Source: DASUSH01 sp963785155
GTDB taxonomy: Bacteria > Actinomycetota > Thermoleophilia > Solirubrobacterales > 70-9
Reading direction: 5' to 3'
DNA: 64,000 nucleotides
Assembly: GCA_963785155.1 (NCBI GenBank)
Contig: CAWAUB010000014.1
Location: 1 to 64,000 of the forward strand
The notes under the pieces are model-generated. The model ran no database searches. It was not told the origin of the DNA and saw only the letters and a list, made by a program, of their open reading frames with translations. Below are positions 7,993 to 16,334 of the stretch, in pieces; the stretch's first letter is position 1, and every line of letters starts with the position of its first letter. The position numbers and the translations under genes are program-made.

Positions 7993-8373
7993 CTACGGGC
8001 CGAACTTGGCGTTGCAGGACTGGATCTTGTCGACGTCTCCGCCCGCGCCCGAGATGCAGCTGAGGAGCTTCTGCGCGTTGTCGAGCTGAGCGCTCGTGCC
8101 GCCGGTCGCGTTGCCGCCACCGCCACCGCCACTACCGGGGACGCTCTCCTCGATCGACTCGTTGACGTTGTCCTGGATCGACTCCTGGAGCTCCTCGGCG
8201 TCCTCGAACGCCTCCTCCTGGATCTGCTCGCTCTGGTCGAAGGCCCGGTCGATCTGATCGTCGGTGTCGTCGAGGATCGGCTTCACGATCACCAGGTAGG
8301 AGACCAGCAAAATCACGATCGAGACGATGCCCCAGACGATCATTGCCCTGGCGCTGTTCCCCATGAAGATCAT
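7993..8373 (-). CDS. Single-pass membrane protein with acidic coiled-coil and Gly-rich linker
   Basis: A 126-residue protein. Residues about 10-32 (AMIVWGIVSIVILLVSYLVI) form one transmembrane helix. It is followed by an acidic, Gln-rich helix that would form a coiled coil (DDQIDRAFDQSEQIQEEAFE), a Gly tract and a C-terminal segment with two Cys (LLSCISGAGGD, IQSCNAKFGP) that could form a disulfide outside the cell. AAGGGGAG lies 9 nt before ATG 8373. No named family recognised. It follows aim24 on the same strand with a hairpin between them. Confidence 0.7.
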   Translation of the reverse strand: MIFMGNSARAMIVWGIVSIVILLVSYLVIVKPILDDTDDQIDRAFDQSEQIQEEAFEDAEELQESIQDNVNESIEESVPGSGGGGGGNATGGTSAQLDNAQKLLSCISGAGGDVDKIQSCNAKFGP

Positions 8374-8409
8374 CGTTCGGCTCCCCTTCTGATTGTTCGG
8401 ACGGTGGCT

Positions 8410-8447
8410 GCGGCGGCCGAAGCGTAATCAACGCTCCGGCCGCCGTG
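8410..8447 (-). terminator. Hairpin after aim24
   Basis: Imperfect stem GCGGCGGCCGAAGCG / CGCTCCGGCCGCCG with a 6-nt loop in the gap between the aim24 stop and the next minus-strand gene. Few T residues follow, so termination strength is uncertain. Confidence 0.5.
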
Positions 8448-8463
8448 CCGATACGTCAGCCGC

Positions 8464-9183
8464 TCAGCTGTTGAGCAGCCCGCTGAGCCCACCGCTGCTG
8501 CCACCGCCCGCGGCCGCAGCGCCCTGGACGCGGCCCTCGGACGGCTGGATCAGCACCCAGCCCTGGCCGGAGAGCTCCATCTGGAACGACTCGCCCGAGC
8601 CGCGACCGATCAGGTTCTTCGCGCTGACGTTGGTCTTGATCTGAGTCTGCAGGCCGCTCGACCACGTGATCGCGGCCTGGGGGTCGGCGAACGTCGACTC
8701 GTTGTTGATCTCGAGCATCACCGGGGGGCCATCGGAGACGAGCGCGACCCACCCTGAGCCCTTGAGCTCCATGTTGTAGAGCCCGCCGCTCATCATCCCG
8801 GACGCGCCCTCGACCTTCTTGATGTCCCAGTCGATACCCGCGTCGAAGGCGAGCACGTTGGCGCCGTTGCAGGTGATCGAGTCGTTCTCGAGCGGGATCA
8901 GCTCGACGTCCTGGCCCATGTCGGCGAGGAAGACCTCACCGGTCCCGCCGACCTTCATCAGCTTGGTGCCCTCGTTCGTGACGGCCTTCTTCAGCATCTT
9001 GCCGATGCCGCCGGAACCGGCGTGCTCGAACTCGACCTGGCCCTGGTAGGCGACCATCGAGCCGTGCTTCGCCTGGATCTCGATTCCCTGCAACTCAACC
9101 TTGAGGAGCTTGGAGTTCTGGAGCCGGAAGGATTCCCCACCCTCGGTCTCGTGGAACTGCGCAAGCGCTTGCTCTACGGACAT
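8464..9183 (-). CDS. AIM24 family protein
   Basis: A 239-residue protein of the AIM24/TIGR00266 family, a tandem beta-barrel fold of unknown biochemical function conserved from bacteria to mitochondria. Typical segments are GSMVAYQGQVEFEH, VFLADMGQDVELIPL, LAFDAGIDWDIKKVEG, GLYNMELKGSGWVALVSDG and SGQGWVLIQPSEGR. The C-terminus is a Gly/Ser-rich tail ending GLSGLLNS. ATG 9183 has a purine-rich GAGAG upstream. The closing Gly-rich tail is common in actinobacterial members. Confidence 0.85.
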   Translation of the reverse strand: MSVEQALAQFHETEGGESFRLQNSKLLKVELQGIEIQAKHGSMVAYQGQVEFEHAGSGGIGKMLKKAVTNEGTKLMKVGGTGEVFLADMGQDVELIPLENDSITCNGANVLAFDAGIDWDIKKVEGASGMMSGGLYNMELKGSGWVALVSDGPPVMLEINNESTFADPQAAITWSSGLQTQIKTNVSAKNLIGRGSGESFQMELSGQGWVLIQPSEGRVQGAAAAGGGSSGGLSGLLNS

Positions 9184-9228
9184 TCAACTCTCCTTGTCGT
9201 TCGGGTTATTGCCCCGGGCGCGGCAGCA

Positions 9229-9234
9229 TACGAT
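9229..9234 (+). promoter_or_regulatory. Candidate -10 element of a leaderless hydrolase gene
   Basis: TACGAT ends 8 nt before the TTG at 9243. No Shine-Dalgarno sequence between them. Confidence 0.45.
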
Positions 9235-9242
9235 CCTCGGCC

Positions 9243-10011
9243 TTGCAGCTCCATTACGTCAGGAAGGGAGTCGGGGAGCCGCTCGTGTTGATCCACGGGC
9301 TGGGCGGATCCATGGTCGTCTGGCGGCCTGTGATCGATCGGCTGGCGGCCGAGCGGGACGTGATCGTCCCCGATCTGCCGGGCTTCGGCCGCTCGCCCGA
9401 CCCCGGCAACGGCTTCGTCCCGTCGGCGGCCGAACTCGGCCGGATGGTCTCGGGACTCTGCGCGGATCTCGGCGTCTCGCGTCCGCACCTGGCCGGTAAC
9501 TCGTTGGGGGGCTGGGTCGCGCTGGAGATGGCGGCAGAGGGCGACGGCGGCTTCGGTCTGCGGGATCTCCCCCGCCGGACTGTGGCGCGAGCCGCTCGGC
9601 CCGCGCCGCTACGAGCGCCAGTCCCTGGGACGTCGGCTGATGCCGGTGGTGCGCTTGCTGCTCGCCTCGGAGGGCGGGCGGCGGCGGATGCTCAGCTCGA
9701 CCGTCGCCCACCCCGAGCGCCTGACGCGCGAGGAGGCGACCGAGCTCGTGGAGGGCTATCTGCAGGCTCCGCTCTATGCGAAGGCCAACGAGGCGATGCG
9801 GATGGGCGCCTTCGAGCGCAAGGACGACGTCGACGTACCGGTCACCCTCGCCTGGGGAGAGCTCGACCAGATCGTCGGCCGGCCGAGCCGCACCCGCCGG
9901 CCGGACGGGACGCGCTATCTCGAGATGCCCGGCTGGGGCCACACGCCGACCTGGGACGACCCGGACGGGGTCGTCAAGCTGATCCTGGAGTCCAGCTCGG
10001 GCGCTAGCTGA
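9243..10011 (+). CDS. Alpha/beta hydrolase, one frameshift
   Basis: Alpha/beta-hydrolase fold enzyme of about 255 residues. The oxyanion motif is LIHGLGGSMVVW, the nucleophile elbow is GNSLGGW (Ser in G-x-S-x-G), the acid is in AWGELDQIVG and the catalytic His in MPGWGHTPTW. The frame changes once near 9550, between the nucleophile elbow and the cap domain; everything else is well conserved, so an indel in the read is likely. TTG 9243 is chosen because of the -10 box 8 nt upstream. The 3' end overlaps the convergent MmcQ gene by 8 bp. Substrate unknown. Confidence 0.75.
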
Positions 10012-10354
10012 GTCCCTCCCGCGCCGCGCGCGGGAGGCTGGCGACGATCAGGTCGTAGCTGTCCTCGATCAGCTCGTCGACCAGCTGATCGGGAACGGAG
10101 CCGTCGCAGGTCACCGTGATCCAGTGGCGCTTGTTCAGGTGGTAGCCAGGGCCGATCCCCTCGTAACTGGCGCGGAGGTCGGTGACGATCTCGGGCTCGG
10201 CCTTCAGGCTGACCTTCAGCGGCCGCGAGTCGAGTGCGCTCAGGGCGAAGATCTTGCCGGCAACTTTGAAGACGGAAGTCTCGGGCCCGAATGCGAACTC
10301 CTCGACGGCGCCGTTTGGGGCGAGGCAGCGTGAGCGAAGGCGTTTCGGCCCCAC
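10004..10354 (-). CDS. MmcQ/YjbR family protein
   Basis: A 116-residue protein of the MmcQ/YjbR family (cyclic-AMP-receptor-like double-wing fold, often called DNA-binding). Diagnostic features are EEFAFGPETSVFKVAGKIFA near the N-terminus and GPGYHLNKRHWITVTCDGSV, including the conserved HLNKRHW. Length is typical. Ends 7 bp before the stop-side of the YdeI-type gene upstream, so the two are probably co-transcribed. Function is not established. Confidence 0.8.
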   Translation of the reverse strand: MGPKRLRSRCLAPNGAVEEFAFGPETSVFKVAGKIFALSALDSRPLKVSLKAEPEIVTDLRASYEGIGPGYHLNKRHWITVTCDGSVPDQLVDELIEDSYDLIVASLPRAAREGLS

Positions 10355-10360
10355 GGCCGC

Positions 10361-10960
10361 TCAGCCCTTGCGGGGCGTCGGACGGAGCTCCTTGAGGCGC
10401 TGGCCCGCGGCGGAGTCGGCGATCAGCCGGTCGAGCCGGCGTTCGCGGGTTTCGGGCTTCTTCGCGCTTACGACCAGGTGGAGCGCGGTGCGCCGGTAGG
10501 ACGGGGCCTGCGATTCGAAGAACTCCCAGGCCTTCCGGTTCGCGCGGAAGCGCTTCTCCTGCGCGGGCTCGAGCTTCGCCTCCTTCTGGCGCTCGGCGGA
10601 GTAGACGCCGGTGCGCTCCTCGCTGCGAAGCGCGAAGGCGCGTCGGCCGGCATCCGTCATCCGCCCCTCGGCCTCGAGCGCCTTGACCCGCTCGACGTTG
10701 CGGTTGCTCCAGATGCTTCGCGACCGTCGCGGCGTGACCCGAATCATGTGGCTCCGATCGTCGATCCGGTTGAGTCTGCCGTCGATCCAGCCGAAGCAAA
10801 GCACCTCGTCGACGACCTCCTCCCAGCTGAGCCCCTGCTCCCCCGACGACTTCTTCCACATCCCGACGCGGAGCTCATCCTCGGAGTCGTGATGTTCCTC
10901 CAGCCAGGCGCGAAACTCGGCGGGGGTGGTGAAGAAGATGGGCTCAGGCTTGGGAGCCAT
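10361..10960 (-). CDS. YdeI/OmpD-associated family protein
   Basis: A 199-residue protein. The N-terminal YdeI/DUF1801-like domain has FFTTPAEFRAWLEEHHDSED, GLSWEEVVDEVLCFGWIDGR and RSHMIRVTPRRSRSIWSNRN, the characteristic signature of this family. The C-terminus is a charged helical extension with RRTALHLVVSAKKPETRERR. The family is sometimes linked to bacteriocin or peptide resistance, but biochemical evidence is thin. Starts just after the tRNA-Val gene on the same strand. Confidence 0.85.
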   Translation of the reverse strand: MAPKPEPIFFTTPAEFRAWLEEHHDSEDELRVGMWKKSSGEQGLSWEEVVDEVLCFGWIDGRLNRIDDRSHMIRVTPRRSRSIWSNRNVERVKALEAEGRMTDAGRRAFALRSEERTGVYSAERQKEAKLEPAQEKRFRANRKAWEFFESQAPSYRRTALHLVVSAKKPETRERRLDRLIADSAAGQRLKELRPTPRKG

Positions 10961-10962
10961 AT

Positions 10963-11033
10963 GGGCGGTACTGGATTCGAACCAGTGACCCCTCCCGTGT
11001 AAGGGGAGTGCTCTCCCACTGAGCTAACCGCCC
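10963..11033 (-). tRNA. tRNA-Val (anticodon UAC)
   Basis: A complete cloverleaf on the minus strand: acceptor GGGCGGT/ACCGCCC, D arm GCTC/GAGC, anticodon arm CTCCC-CTTACAC-GGGAG with anticodon TAC, T arm ACTGG-TTCGAAT-CCAGT. 71 nt, CCA not encoded. A GATAAT -10 box sits at 11043-11048, 9 nt upstream. Confidence 0.95.
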
Positions 11034-11082
11034 GAGGCGCGGATTATCGCGGGTAACCCTGTCCGACGACTTTGCACCCGAG

Positions 11083-11220
11083 ACGAAGCTCGAAGGCTCA
11101 GGTCTGAGGAGGCTCTTTCGTTTCGAGAGATCGCGAAGAGGGTCGGGGTCTCTCAATCGACCGTGCGACGGTGGACGCTAGACGTCACATTTTCGCCTGA
11201 CCAGCTCGAAGGAATCAAAA
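11083..11220 (+). pseudogene. Helix-turn-helix fragment between two tRNA-Val genes
   Basis: An open plus-strand stretch without a start codon reads DEARRLRSEEALSFREIAKR, then VGVSQSTVRRWTLDVTFSPD. This is a homeodomain-like helix-turn-helix followed by the start of a linker, as found at the N-terminus of actinobacterial HTH/HNH-type proteins. Sense is lost after about 11220, where the frame enters the antisense of the second tRNA. It is a remnant, possibly left by a mobile or recombination event at the tRNA locus. Confidence 0.5.
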
Positions 11221-11264
11221 CCCGGGCGCGTTTCCCCTCGTATGCGGGCATAAAGCGCGCTGCC

Positions 11265-11337
11265 GCGCGGTGTGGGCTTCGAACCGACGGCCTTCCGGAT
11301 GTAAACCAGAAGCTCTCCCAAACTGAGCGAACCGCCC
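11265..11337 (-). tRNA. Second tRNA-Val-like gene (anticodon UAC), imperfect
   Basis: 73-nt cloverleaf on the minus strand with intact D arm GCTC/GAGC and anticodon arm TCTGG-TTTACAT-CCGGA (anticodon TAC). The acceptor has one mismatch (GGGCGGT/ACCGCGC) and the T stem one mismatch (GTCGG/CCCAC); an inserted A and a lost G would explain the T arm. The promoter GATAAT (11347-11352) is placed 9 nt upstream, the same spacing as the first tRNA-Val. Either a degenerating duplicate or a functional gene with read errors. Confidence 0.6.
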
Positions 11338-11447
11338 CGCCGCCGAATTATCGCGAATGTGAGAATTCCCGAAAGGCGCCCTGATGCGCAACTGTCTGGA
11401 ATCCGTACGCTCACGAGCAGAAGGCCGCGTTGGGCGTCCCGGCCCGC

Positions 11448-12214
11448 TCAGCCCGCGTCTGGCGACACGTCGGGCCCGGGGCCGCGGTGCGCCCTGAGCA
11501 GCTCCTTCTGCTCGCGTTCCTGGATCCGCTCGGCGGCGTAGAAGAGCTCCGGGGCGAGGATCGAGCCCGTGTGGAGGATCGTCGCGATCCTCTGGGCCAG
11601 CCAGACCGGGTCGGCGGTCTCCTCGTGGTCGACGCGCCTTGCCCTCCGCCTCCTCGGTGAGGACCAGGTCGAGCCGCGCAAGCAGGGCCTGCAGCTCGGC
11701 GAAGCGCCCGAGCGCGGCGGAGTGCGTGGACTCGACGAGGACCGCCGCCCAGCTCGTCAGCGAGGCGCGCGAGTCCTCGACCAGCTCGGAGACGATCTCG
11801 CGCATCTGCTCGCGCTTCTCCGGCGTGTCACCGACTCCGCCGCAAGCTCCTCGAGCCGCCCGCTCTCGTGCTGGTCGCGACCATCTGCCGCAGCTCCTCC
11901 CGCGTCAGCTCGCGGCGGCTGCCGACTCCGATCGCCTCGGCGAGGCCGATCCACACACGCCGGCACGCCCTCGCCAGCTCGACCAGGCCGTACTCGGCGA
12001 CCAGCTGCCAGCTCCGCCGCGAACGGGCGGTGATGAATTCGTTGACGACGGCGACACCGACGATCAGGACGAGGACGTCGGCGATGATCGAGGTCGCCAT
12101 CGCGTTCGTGTCCCAGAACTCGGTGAACGTGAAGTCCGAGATCGTGATCAGGACGAGTGCGACCACCGAGAGCACTCCCGCCAGGCGCGTGCTCGTAATG
12201 CTGACCAGGCCCAT
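11448..12214 (-). CDS. Membrane protein with long cytosolic helical domain, two frameshifts
   Basis: ATG 12214 opens MGLVSITSTRLAGVLSVVAL. Two transmembrane helices follow in the first 70 residues (LAGVLSVVALVLITISDFTF and MATSIIADVLVLIVGVAVVN). A long helical cytosolic part then follows (SWQLVAEYGLVELARACRRV, MREIVSELVEDSRASLTSWA, ELQALLARLDLVLTEEAEG, LFYAAERIQEREQKELLRAH), giving about 255 residues in all. Frame changes lie near 11835 and 11640. I do not recognise a family. Helical pattern suggests a regulatory or scaffold role at the membrane. Confidence 0.55.
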
Positions 12215-12279
12215 CGGCACGTAGGATCGCTGGGCAACCGGCGGAGGGCCGGACCACGGGCAAGGAGGTCTTCTCTTAG

Positions 12280-13386
12280 ATGAAGATGCGCGCTGCGGTC
12301 CTGGAGGAGTTCGGCGAGCCACTCGCCGTCCAGGAGCTCGATCTGGCCGACCCGACCGCGAACGAGGTGCTGGTCAGGCTCGTCGCCTGCGGCGTCTGCC
12401 ACACCGACCTCTACACCGCTTCGGGCGTCGACCCGTCCGGCTACGCGCCCACGGTGCTCGGCCACGAGGGCGCCGGCGTGGTCGAGAAGGTCGGCCCCGA
12501 CGTCAGCCTGCTCGCGCCCGGCGACCACGTCGTCACCCTCTTCTCCCCGCAGTGCGGCGAGTGCGTGCACTGCCTCGACGAGCGGACCAACCTCTGCATG
12601 GCGATCCGCGAGCAGCAGGGCAAGGGCTACCTGCCCGACGGAACCACCCGCCTGAGCCGCGACGGCGAGGAGATCCGCCACTTCATGGGCACCTCGACCT
12701 TCGCCGAATACACGGTGATGCCGGAGATCGCGCTCGCCAAGGTCGACCCCGAGGCGCCGCTCGACCGCGCCTGCCTGTTCGCCTGCGGCCTCTCGACGGG
12801 GCTCGGCGCCGCGATGAACACCGCCAAGGTCGAGCCCGGCTCGACCTGCGTCGTCTTCGGCGCCGGCATGGTCGGGCTCGGCGCCGTCGCCGGCTGCCGC
12901 CTCCAGGGGGCCGAGCGGATCATCTGCGTCGACCTCTCGGACGACCGGCTCGAGCTGGCGAAGGGCCAGGGCGCGACGGAGACGATGAAGGGGGGCGACG
13001 ACACCGTCGAGCGGATCCTCGAGGAGACCGACGGCTTCGGCGCCGACTACACGTTCGAGGCGACCGGCAACGTCGCGGTGATGCGCCAGGCGGTCGAGTC
13101 GGCGCGGATGGGCTGGGGCCTCGCGACGGTTGCGGGAGTCGCCGGCAAGGGCGAGACGCTCGACGTCATCCCGCGCTTCCTGATCACCGGCCGCCGCGTC
13201 GCCGGCTCGTCGTTCGGCGGCGTCAAGGGCCGCGAGGGCGTGCCAAAGCTGGTCGACCTCTACATGCAGGGAAAGATCGACGTAGACCCGTTCGTCTCCC
13301 ACAAGCTCACCCTCGACGAGGTCAACAAGGGCTTCGAGCTGATGGAGGCCCAGGACGGCATCCGCAGCGTGATCGACTTCGGCTAG
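12280..13386 (+). CDS. Zinc-dependent alcohol dehydrogenase, class III-like
   Basis: 368-residue medium-chain dehydrogenase that oxidises alcohols or thiol-formaldehyde adducts with NAD(P). Catalytic zinc ligands are C40 (ACGVCHTD), H62 in GHEGAG and C169 in FACGLSTG. Structural zinc is held by C92, C95, C98 and C106 in CGECVHCLDERTNLC. The Rossmann motif is VFGAGMVGLGAV (about 192-203). Ribosome binding site AAGGAGG lies upstream of ATG 12280. The closest relatives by motif are the S-(hydroxymethyl)glutathione/mycothiol dehydrogenase type, so formaldehyde detoxification is possible, but substrate cannot be read from the sequence. Confidence 0.9.
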   Translation: MKMRAAVLEEFGEPLAVQELDLADPTANEVLVRLVACGVCHTDLYTASGVDPSGYAPTVLGHEGAGVVEKVGPDVSLLAPGDHVVTLFSPQCGECVHCLDERTNLCMAIREQQGKGYLPDGTTRLSRDGEEIRHFMGTSTFAEYTVMPEIALAKVDPEAPLDRACLFACGLSTGLGAAMNTAKVEPGSTCVVFGAGMVGLGAVAGCRLQGAERIICVDLSDDRLELAKGQGATETMKGGDDTVERILEETDGFGADYTFEATGNVAVMRQAVESARMGWGLATVAGVAGKGETLDVIPRFLITGRRVAGSSFGGVKGREGVPKLVDLYMQGKIDVDPFVSHKLTLDEVNKGFELMEAQDGIRSVIDFG

Positions 13387-13807
13387 GTCTCCACGGGCGG
13401 CGGGAGCTCGTCCAAGCCGGCGGCGGCGAGCATCTCCTCCAACTCGTTGGCGACGACGAGACGGACGAACAGCTCGTCCTGAAAGGTCCAGCACCACCAG
13501 TTGCGCATCGGAACCTCGATCCCGTCGCGCCCGAAGAACCGGGCGGCCACGTATGCGACGACGTTCGGATCCTCGAAGAAGACGTCCCCCATCTCCACCT
13601 GAACCGCCTCCCACGGCTCGGCGAACTGGTCCCAGAGGGCCCGCAACGCGTCGCGCCCACGGTGAACGCCGCGCCACTCGCCCTGGACCGTGGAGTTGTC
13701 GACCACGATCTCCGGAGACGCGAATGCGAGCGAGCGATCCCACTCGCCGCGGTTCCAGGCGTCCAGCGCGACGCGGACGGTCTCGATCTTTGGCTCTCCT
13801 GAGTCAT
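13383..13807 (-). CDS. SnoaL-like (NTF2 fold) protein, probable frameshift near the start
   Basis: About 140-residue alpha+beta barrel of the SnoaL/NTF2 type. Visible blocks are ALDAWNRGEWDRSLAFASPE, GVHRGRDALRALWDQFAEPW and NWWCWTFQDELFVRL. The conserved N-terminus has no start codon in its own frame; a good start, ATG 13807 (MTQESQ), lies one frame away, and a missing A in the AAA run near 13792 would join them. Overlaps the 3' end of the alcohol dehydrogenase by 4 bp (convergent) and faces the MBL gene. These proteins bind or isomerise small hydrophobic molecules; the ligand here is unknown. Confidence 0.65.
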
Positions 13808-13816
13808 CCGAATAGC

Positions 13817-13822
13817 TAGGGT
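13817..13822 (+). promoter_or_regulatory. Candidate -10 element of a leaderless MBL gene
   Basis: TAGGGT ends 9 nt before ATG 13832. A TAGCTAT on the other strand in the same 24-bp gap could serve the divergent SnoaL gene. Confidence 0.4.
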
Positions 13823-13831
13823 CTCACGCCG

Positions 13832-14596
13832 ATGATCATCCAGCGCGTTGAGCAATCCGACTGGCTCTCCAACGCCTACCTCGTCTGCGACGAGCCGGGC
13901 GGCAGCGGGGTCCTGATCGACTCCAACGGCGTCACCGATCCGCTGACCGAGCGGGTGGAGCGCGAGGGGATCGAGCTGACCCACTTCCTGCTCACCCACC
14001 AGCATTGGGACCACGTCGTCGGCGCGACCAAGCTCGCCGAGCGCTTCGGCGTCCCCGTGGTCGGCAGCGAGGCGACGAAGGAGGCCGGCGGCGACCAGTA
14101 CGAGGTGACCGAGACGATCGGCGGCGGCGACACGATCGAATCGGGCGGCCTGAAGATCGAGGCGATCGAGATCCCCGGCCACGTCGCGGGGCAGCTCGCG
14201 TTCGTCATCAACGGGACCGACGTGATCACCGCCGACTGCCTGTTCAAGGGCACGGTCGGCGGCACCCGCGCGCCGGGCGCGACCGGCTTCGCAGACCAGC
14301 GCGTGTCGATCATGGACCGCCTGATGGAGCTTCCCCATGAGACCCGCGTTCATCCCGGCCATGTCGGGCCGACGACGATCGGCGACGAGTGGGAGTCCAA
14401 CGGCTTCATCCGGATCTGGCGCGGGCTCGACGAGGAGGGGACCGACACATGCGAGGTCGGCCCGCCCGACGGCGAGCGCCAGGAGGCGACCCTGATCCTC
14501 TGGGCGCCGGACTACGACGGCGGCAACAAGGCCTGGGTCCGCTTCGCCGACGGCGAGGACGCCATCGTCGGCGGCTCGCAGGTCAAGCGCAGCTAG
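13832..14596 (+). CDS. MBL-fold metallo-hydrolase (glyoxalase II-like)
   Basis: 254-residue metallo-beta-lactamase fold enzyme with all metal ligands: THQHWDH (H56, H58, D60, H61), IPGHVAG (H117), TADCLF (D135) and HPGHVGP (H177). This is the binuclear glyoxalase II pattern, so thioester or other hydrolysis of small molecules is likely. A 60-residue C-terminal extension (EATLILWAPDYDGG, AWVRFADGEDAIVGG) is not part of the core. Starts with ATG 13832 directly after a -10 box, with no ribosome binding site. Confidence 0.88.
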   Translation: MIIQRVEQSDWLSNAYLVCDEPGGSGVLIDSNGVTDPLTERVEREGIELTHFLLTHQHWDHVVGATKLAERFGVPVVGSEATKEAGGDQYEVTETIGGGDTIESGGLKIEAIEIPGHVAGQLAFVINGTDVITADCLFKGTVGGTRAPGATGFADQRVSIMDRLMELPHETRVHPGHVGPTTIGDEWESNGFIRIWRGLDEEGTDTCEVGPPDGERQEATLILWAPDYDGGNKAWVRFADGEDAIVGGSQVKRS

Positions 14597-14955
14597 CTCG
14601 GCCGGTCCTGGACCGCGTCGGGCCGTCCGGCGGCGACCGACTCGTCGGTCGAGAAGTCGAACTCGTCGTTCACCTGGAAGACGCCCCGGAAGCTGGTCGA
14701 CTCGATCACCTCGTCGATCCGGTCGTGGCGGACCGACTCCTGCTCGGCGATCCTCTGCATCTCCTCCCCCATCGCCTCGAGCGAGGGCGACTTGAACATC
14801 CCGAACGTGAGGATCTCGCCCTCGTCGGAGAGGTTCGCGCCGGTGATCGGGCCCCAGCCCTCGTCCCAGCCGAAGCCCTTGTCGGGGTACCAGGCGTCGA
14901 GGAAGTCCTCGTAGGTCTTCCCCTCCCGGAGCTTCCGGACCAGGACGGCGCAGAA
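14593..14955 (-). CDS. Conserved hypothetical protein, possible CTG start
   Basis: The open frame extends from about 14955 down to 14593. It reads LTFCAVLVRKLREGKTYEDF, WYPDKGFGWDEGWGP, GANLSDEGEILTFGMFKSPS, then RHDRIDEVIESTSFRGVFQV and DEFDFSTDESVAAGRPD. It is a continuous, composition-normal protein of about 120 residues, but ATG, GTG and TTG are missing at the N-terminus. The first sensible residue is encoded by CTG directly after CATGAG, so a CTG start or an indel at the start is likely. Function unknown; size and dimeric alpha+beta pattern suggest an EthD/dabb-like fold. Overlaps the MBL stop by 4 bp. Confidence 0.55.
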   Translation of the reverse strand, partial: FCAVLVRKLREGKTYEDFLDAWYPDKGFGWDEGWGPITGANLSDEGEILTFGMFKSPSLEAMGEEMQRIAEQESVRHDRIDEVIESTSFRGVFQVNDEFDFSTDESVAAGRPDAVQDRPS

Positions 14956-14961
14956 GGTCAG

Positions 14962-15011
14962 CTCATGCAGATGAGATCGAGCCGAATCGGACGCGAAGCG
15001 GAGGATTCGGC
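14962..15011. repeat. Dispersed hairpin element, copy A
   Basis: CTCATGCAGATGAGATC (14962-14978) is identical to 31317-31333. It is followed by a hairpin with 8-bp stem GCCGAATC/GATTCGGC (14981-14988, 15004-15011). The loop region contains CGGACGCGAAGCGGAG, which recurs exactly in the loop of a different hairpin at 39256-39292. It sits between the TolB/RTX stop and the next minus-strand gene. Confidence 0.6.
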
Positions 15012-15027
15012 GCTATTGGCGTTTGGC

Positions 15028-16285
15028 TCACGTGCGCACGATCTCACAGTCATTCGAGACGCGATCGCGCTCGTCCGCGATCACTCGATCCCGGCCGCCC
15101 CCGCAGATCACGTTGTCGATGCCCTCCGCCCGGATCTTGATCAGGTCGTCCCCCACGCCACCGGCGATCGCATCGGCGCCCGTTCCGCCCTTGATCTGGT
15201 CGGCGCCGTCATCTCCGGAGATCAGGTCCTTGCCGGCCAGGCCGGCGATGCAGTCGCGGCCCTCGCGGCCGGAGATCCGCTCTGGCCCCTCGGATCCGAT
15301 GATTCGATCCGCCCGGAAGCTGCCGACGATCGTGCCGTCGGGGGCGAGGGTCGTCGTTCCCTCGTAGGTGCACTCCTTCGTGTCCTCGATCGCGGGGCGC
15401 TGCCAGTCGGGAATCGAGTCGATCGCCGGGTCGTCGGTGATCCGCGTCTGGGCGGAGCCGTCGAACGCCATCCAGTAGAGGTCGAAGTTTGGGTCGTCGC
15501 GGTTGGAGATGAAGAGGATCGAGCTCCCGTCGGGGGCCCACGCCGAGTTGCGCTCGCTGTTCTCGTTCTGGGTCAGGTTCGCCGGGTTCTCGCCGCTCGG
15601 CCCCATCACCCAGATGTCCTGGTCGCCGCCACGGTCGGAGGTGAAGGTGAGGAAATCGCCCCGTGGCGCCCAGGCCGGGTTGACGTCGGTCGCCGGGTCC
15701 TGGGTCACGTTGTGCTGCTGCTGACCCCCCGAGGTCATCAGGTAGACCTCGGCGTTGCCGTCGCGATTCGACTCGAACGCGATCCGGCTGCCGTCGGGCG
15801 AGTAGGCGGCAACCGAGTCGACGCCCGGCGCCGAGGTGAGCTGCACCACGGCGGATCCGTCGCCGGCGTCGGCCGCGTAGATCTCGAAGTCGCCTGAGCG
15901 GTCGGAGTTGAAGGCGATCCGCGAGCCGCCGGGCGACCAGGTGGGGTTGAAGTCACTGCCAGGGTCGTTCGTGACCTGGCGGACGTTGCCGCCGAAGTGG
16001 TCCATGACGTAGATGTCGAAGTCGCCGTCGCGATCCGACTGGAACGCGATCTCGGTGCCGTCGGGGGAGAAGGCCGGCTTGCGATCGACCGCGTCGTTCG
16101 CCGTCATCTGGACCGGGGCTGTGAAGTCGGAGTTCATCGAGAAGATCTCGAAGTCGCCGTCGCGGTTGCTGTTCCAGGCGATCCGCCCGTTCTTGCCGGG
16201 GAAGGCGGCCTGGGCCATGGGCGCGAGCGACGAGCGCGCAGAGCGCGCACACGAAGATCGCCGCGATGGAGGTGTCCCGCCTCAT
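15028..16285 (-). CDS. Secreted TolB-like beta-propeller with C-terminal RTX-type repeats, one frameshift
   Basis: ATG 16285 opens a signal peptide (MRRDTSIAAIFVCALCALVA). One frame change near 16222 then leads into the mature protein of about 390 residues. Six PD40/WD40-like blades follow, each with a form of FSPDGTEIAFQSDRDGDFDI. A C-terminal part after about residue 290 has RTX-like nonapeptides (IIGSEGPERISGREGRDC, LISGDDGADQIKGGTGADAI) closing with Cys-containing VICGGGRDRV and VSNDCEIV. Probably an exported, calcium-binding surface or extracellular protein. The same C-terminal type ends the secreted protein at 17-19.5 kb. Confidence 0.8.
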
Positions 16286-16317
16286 CACGGCTGAATCGTA
16301 GAAGGGGCCAGGCGCGG

Positions 16318-16323
16318 TAGCTT
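16318..16323 (+). promoter_or_regulatory. Candidate -10 element of the SDR gene
   Basis: TAGCTT lies 7 nt before an ATG at 16331 and 11 nt before the in-frame ATG 16335. No ribosome binding site follows. Confidence 0.35.
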
Positions 16324-16334
16324 GCGCTCCATGG

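Noticed and set aside
12148..13743. 531-residue minus-strand open frame opposite the alcohol dehydrogenase
   Set aside because: It is antisense to a complete, motif-perfect dehydrogenase and its translation is low-complexity Arg/Ala/Asp typical of high-GC shadow frames.
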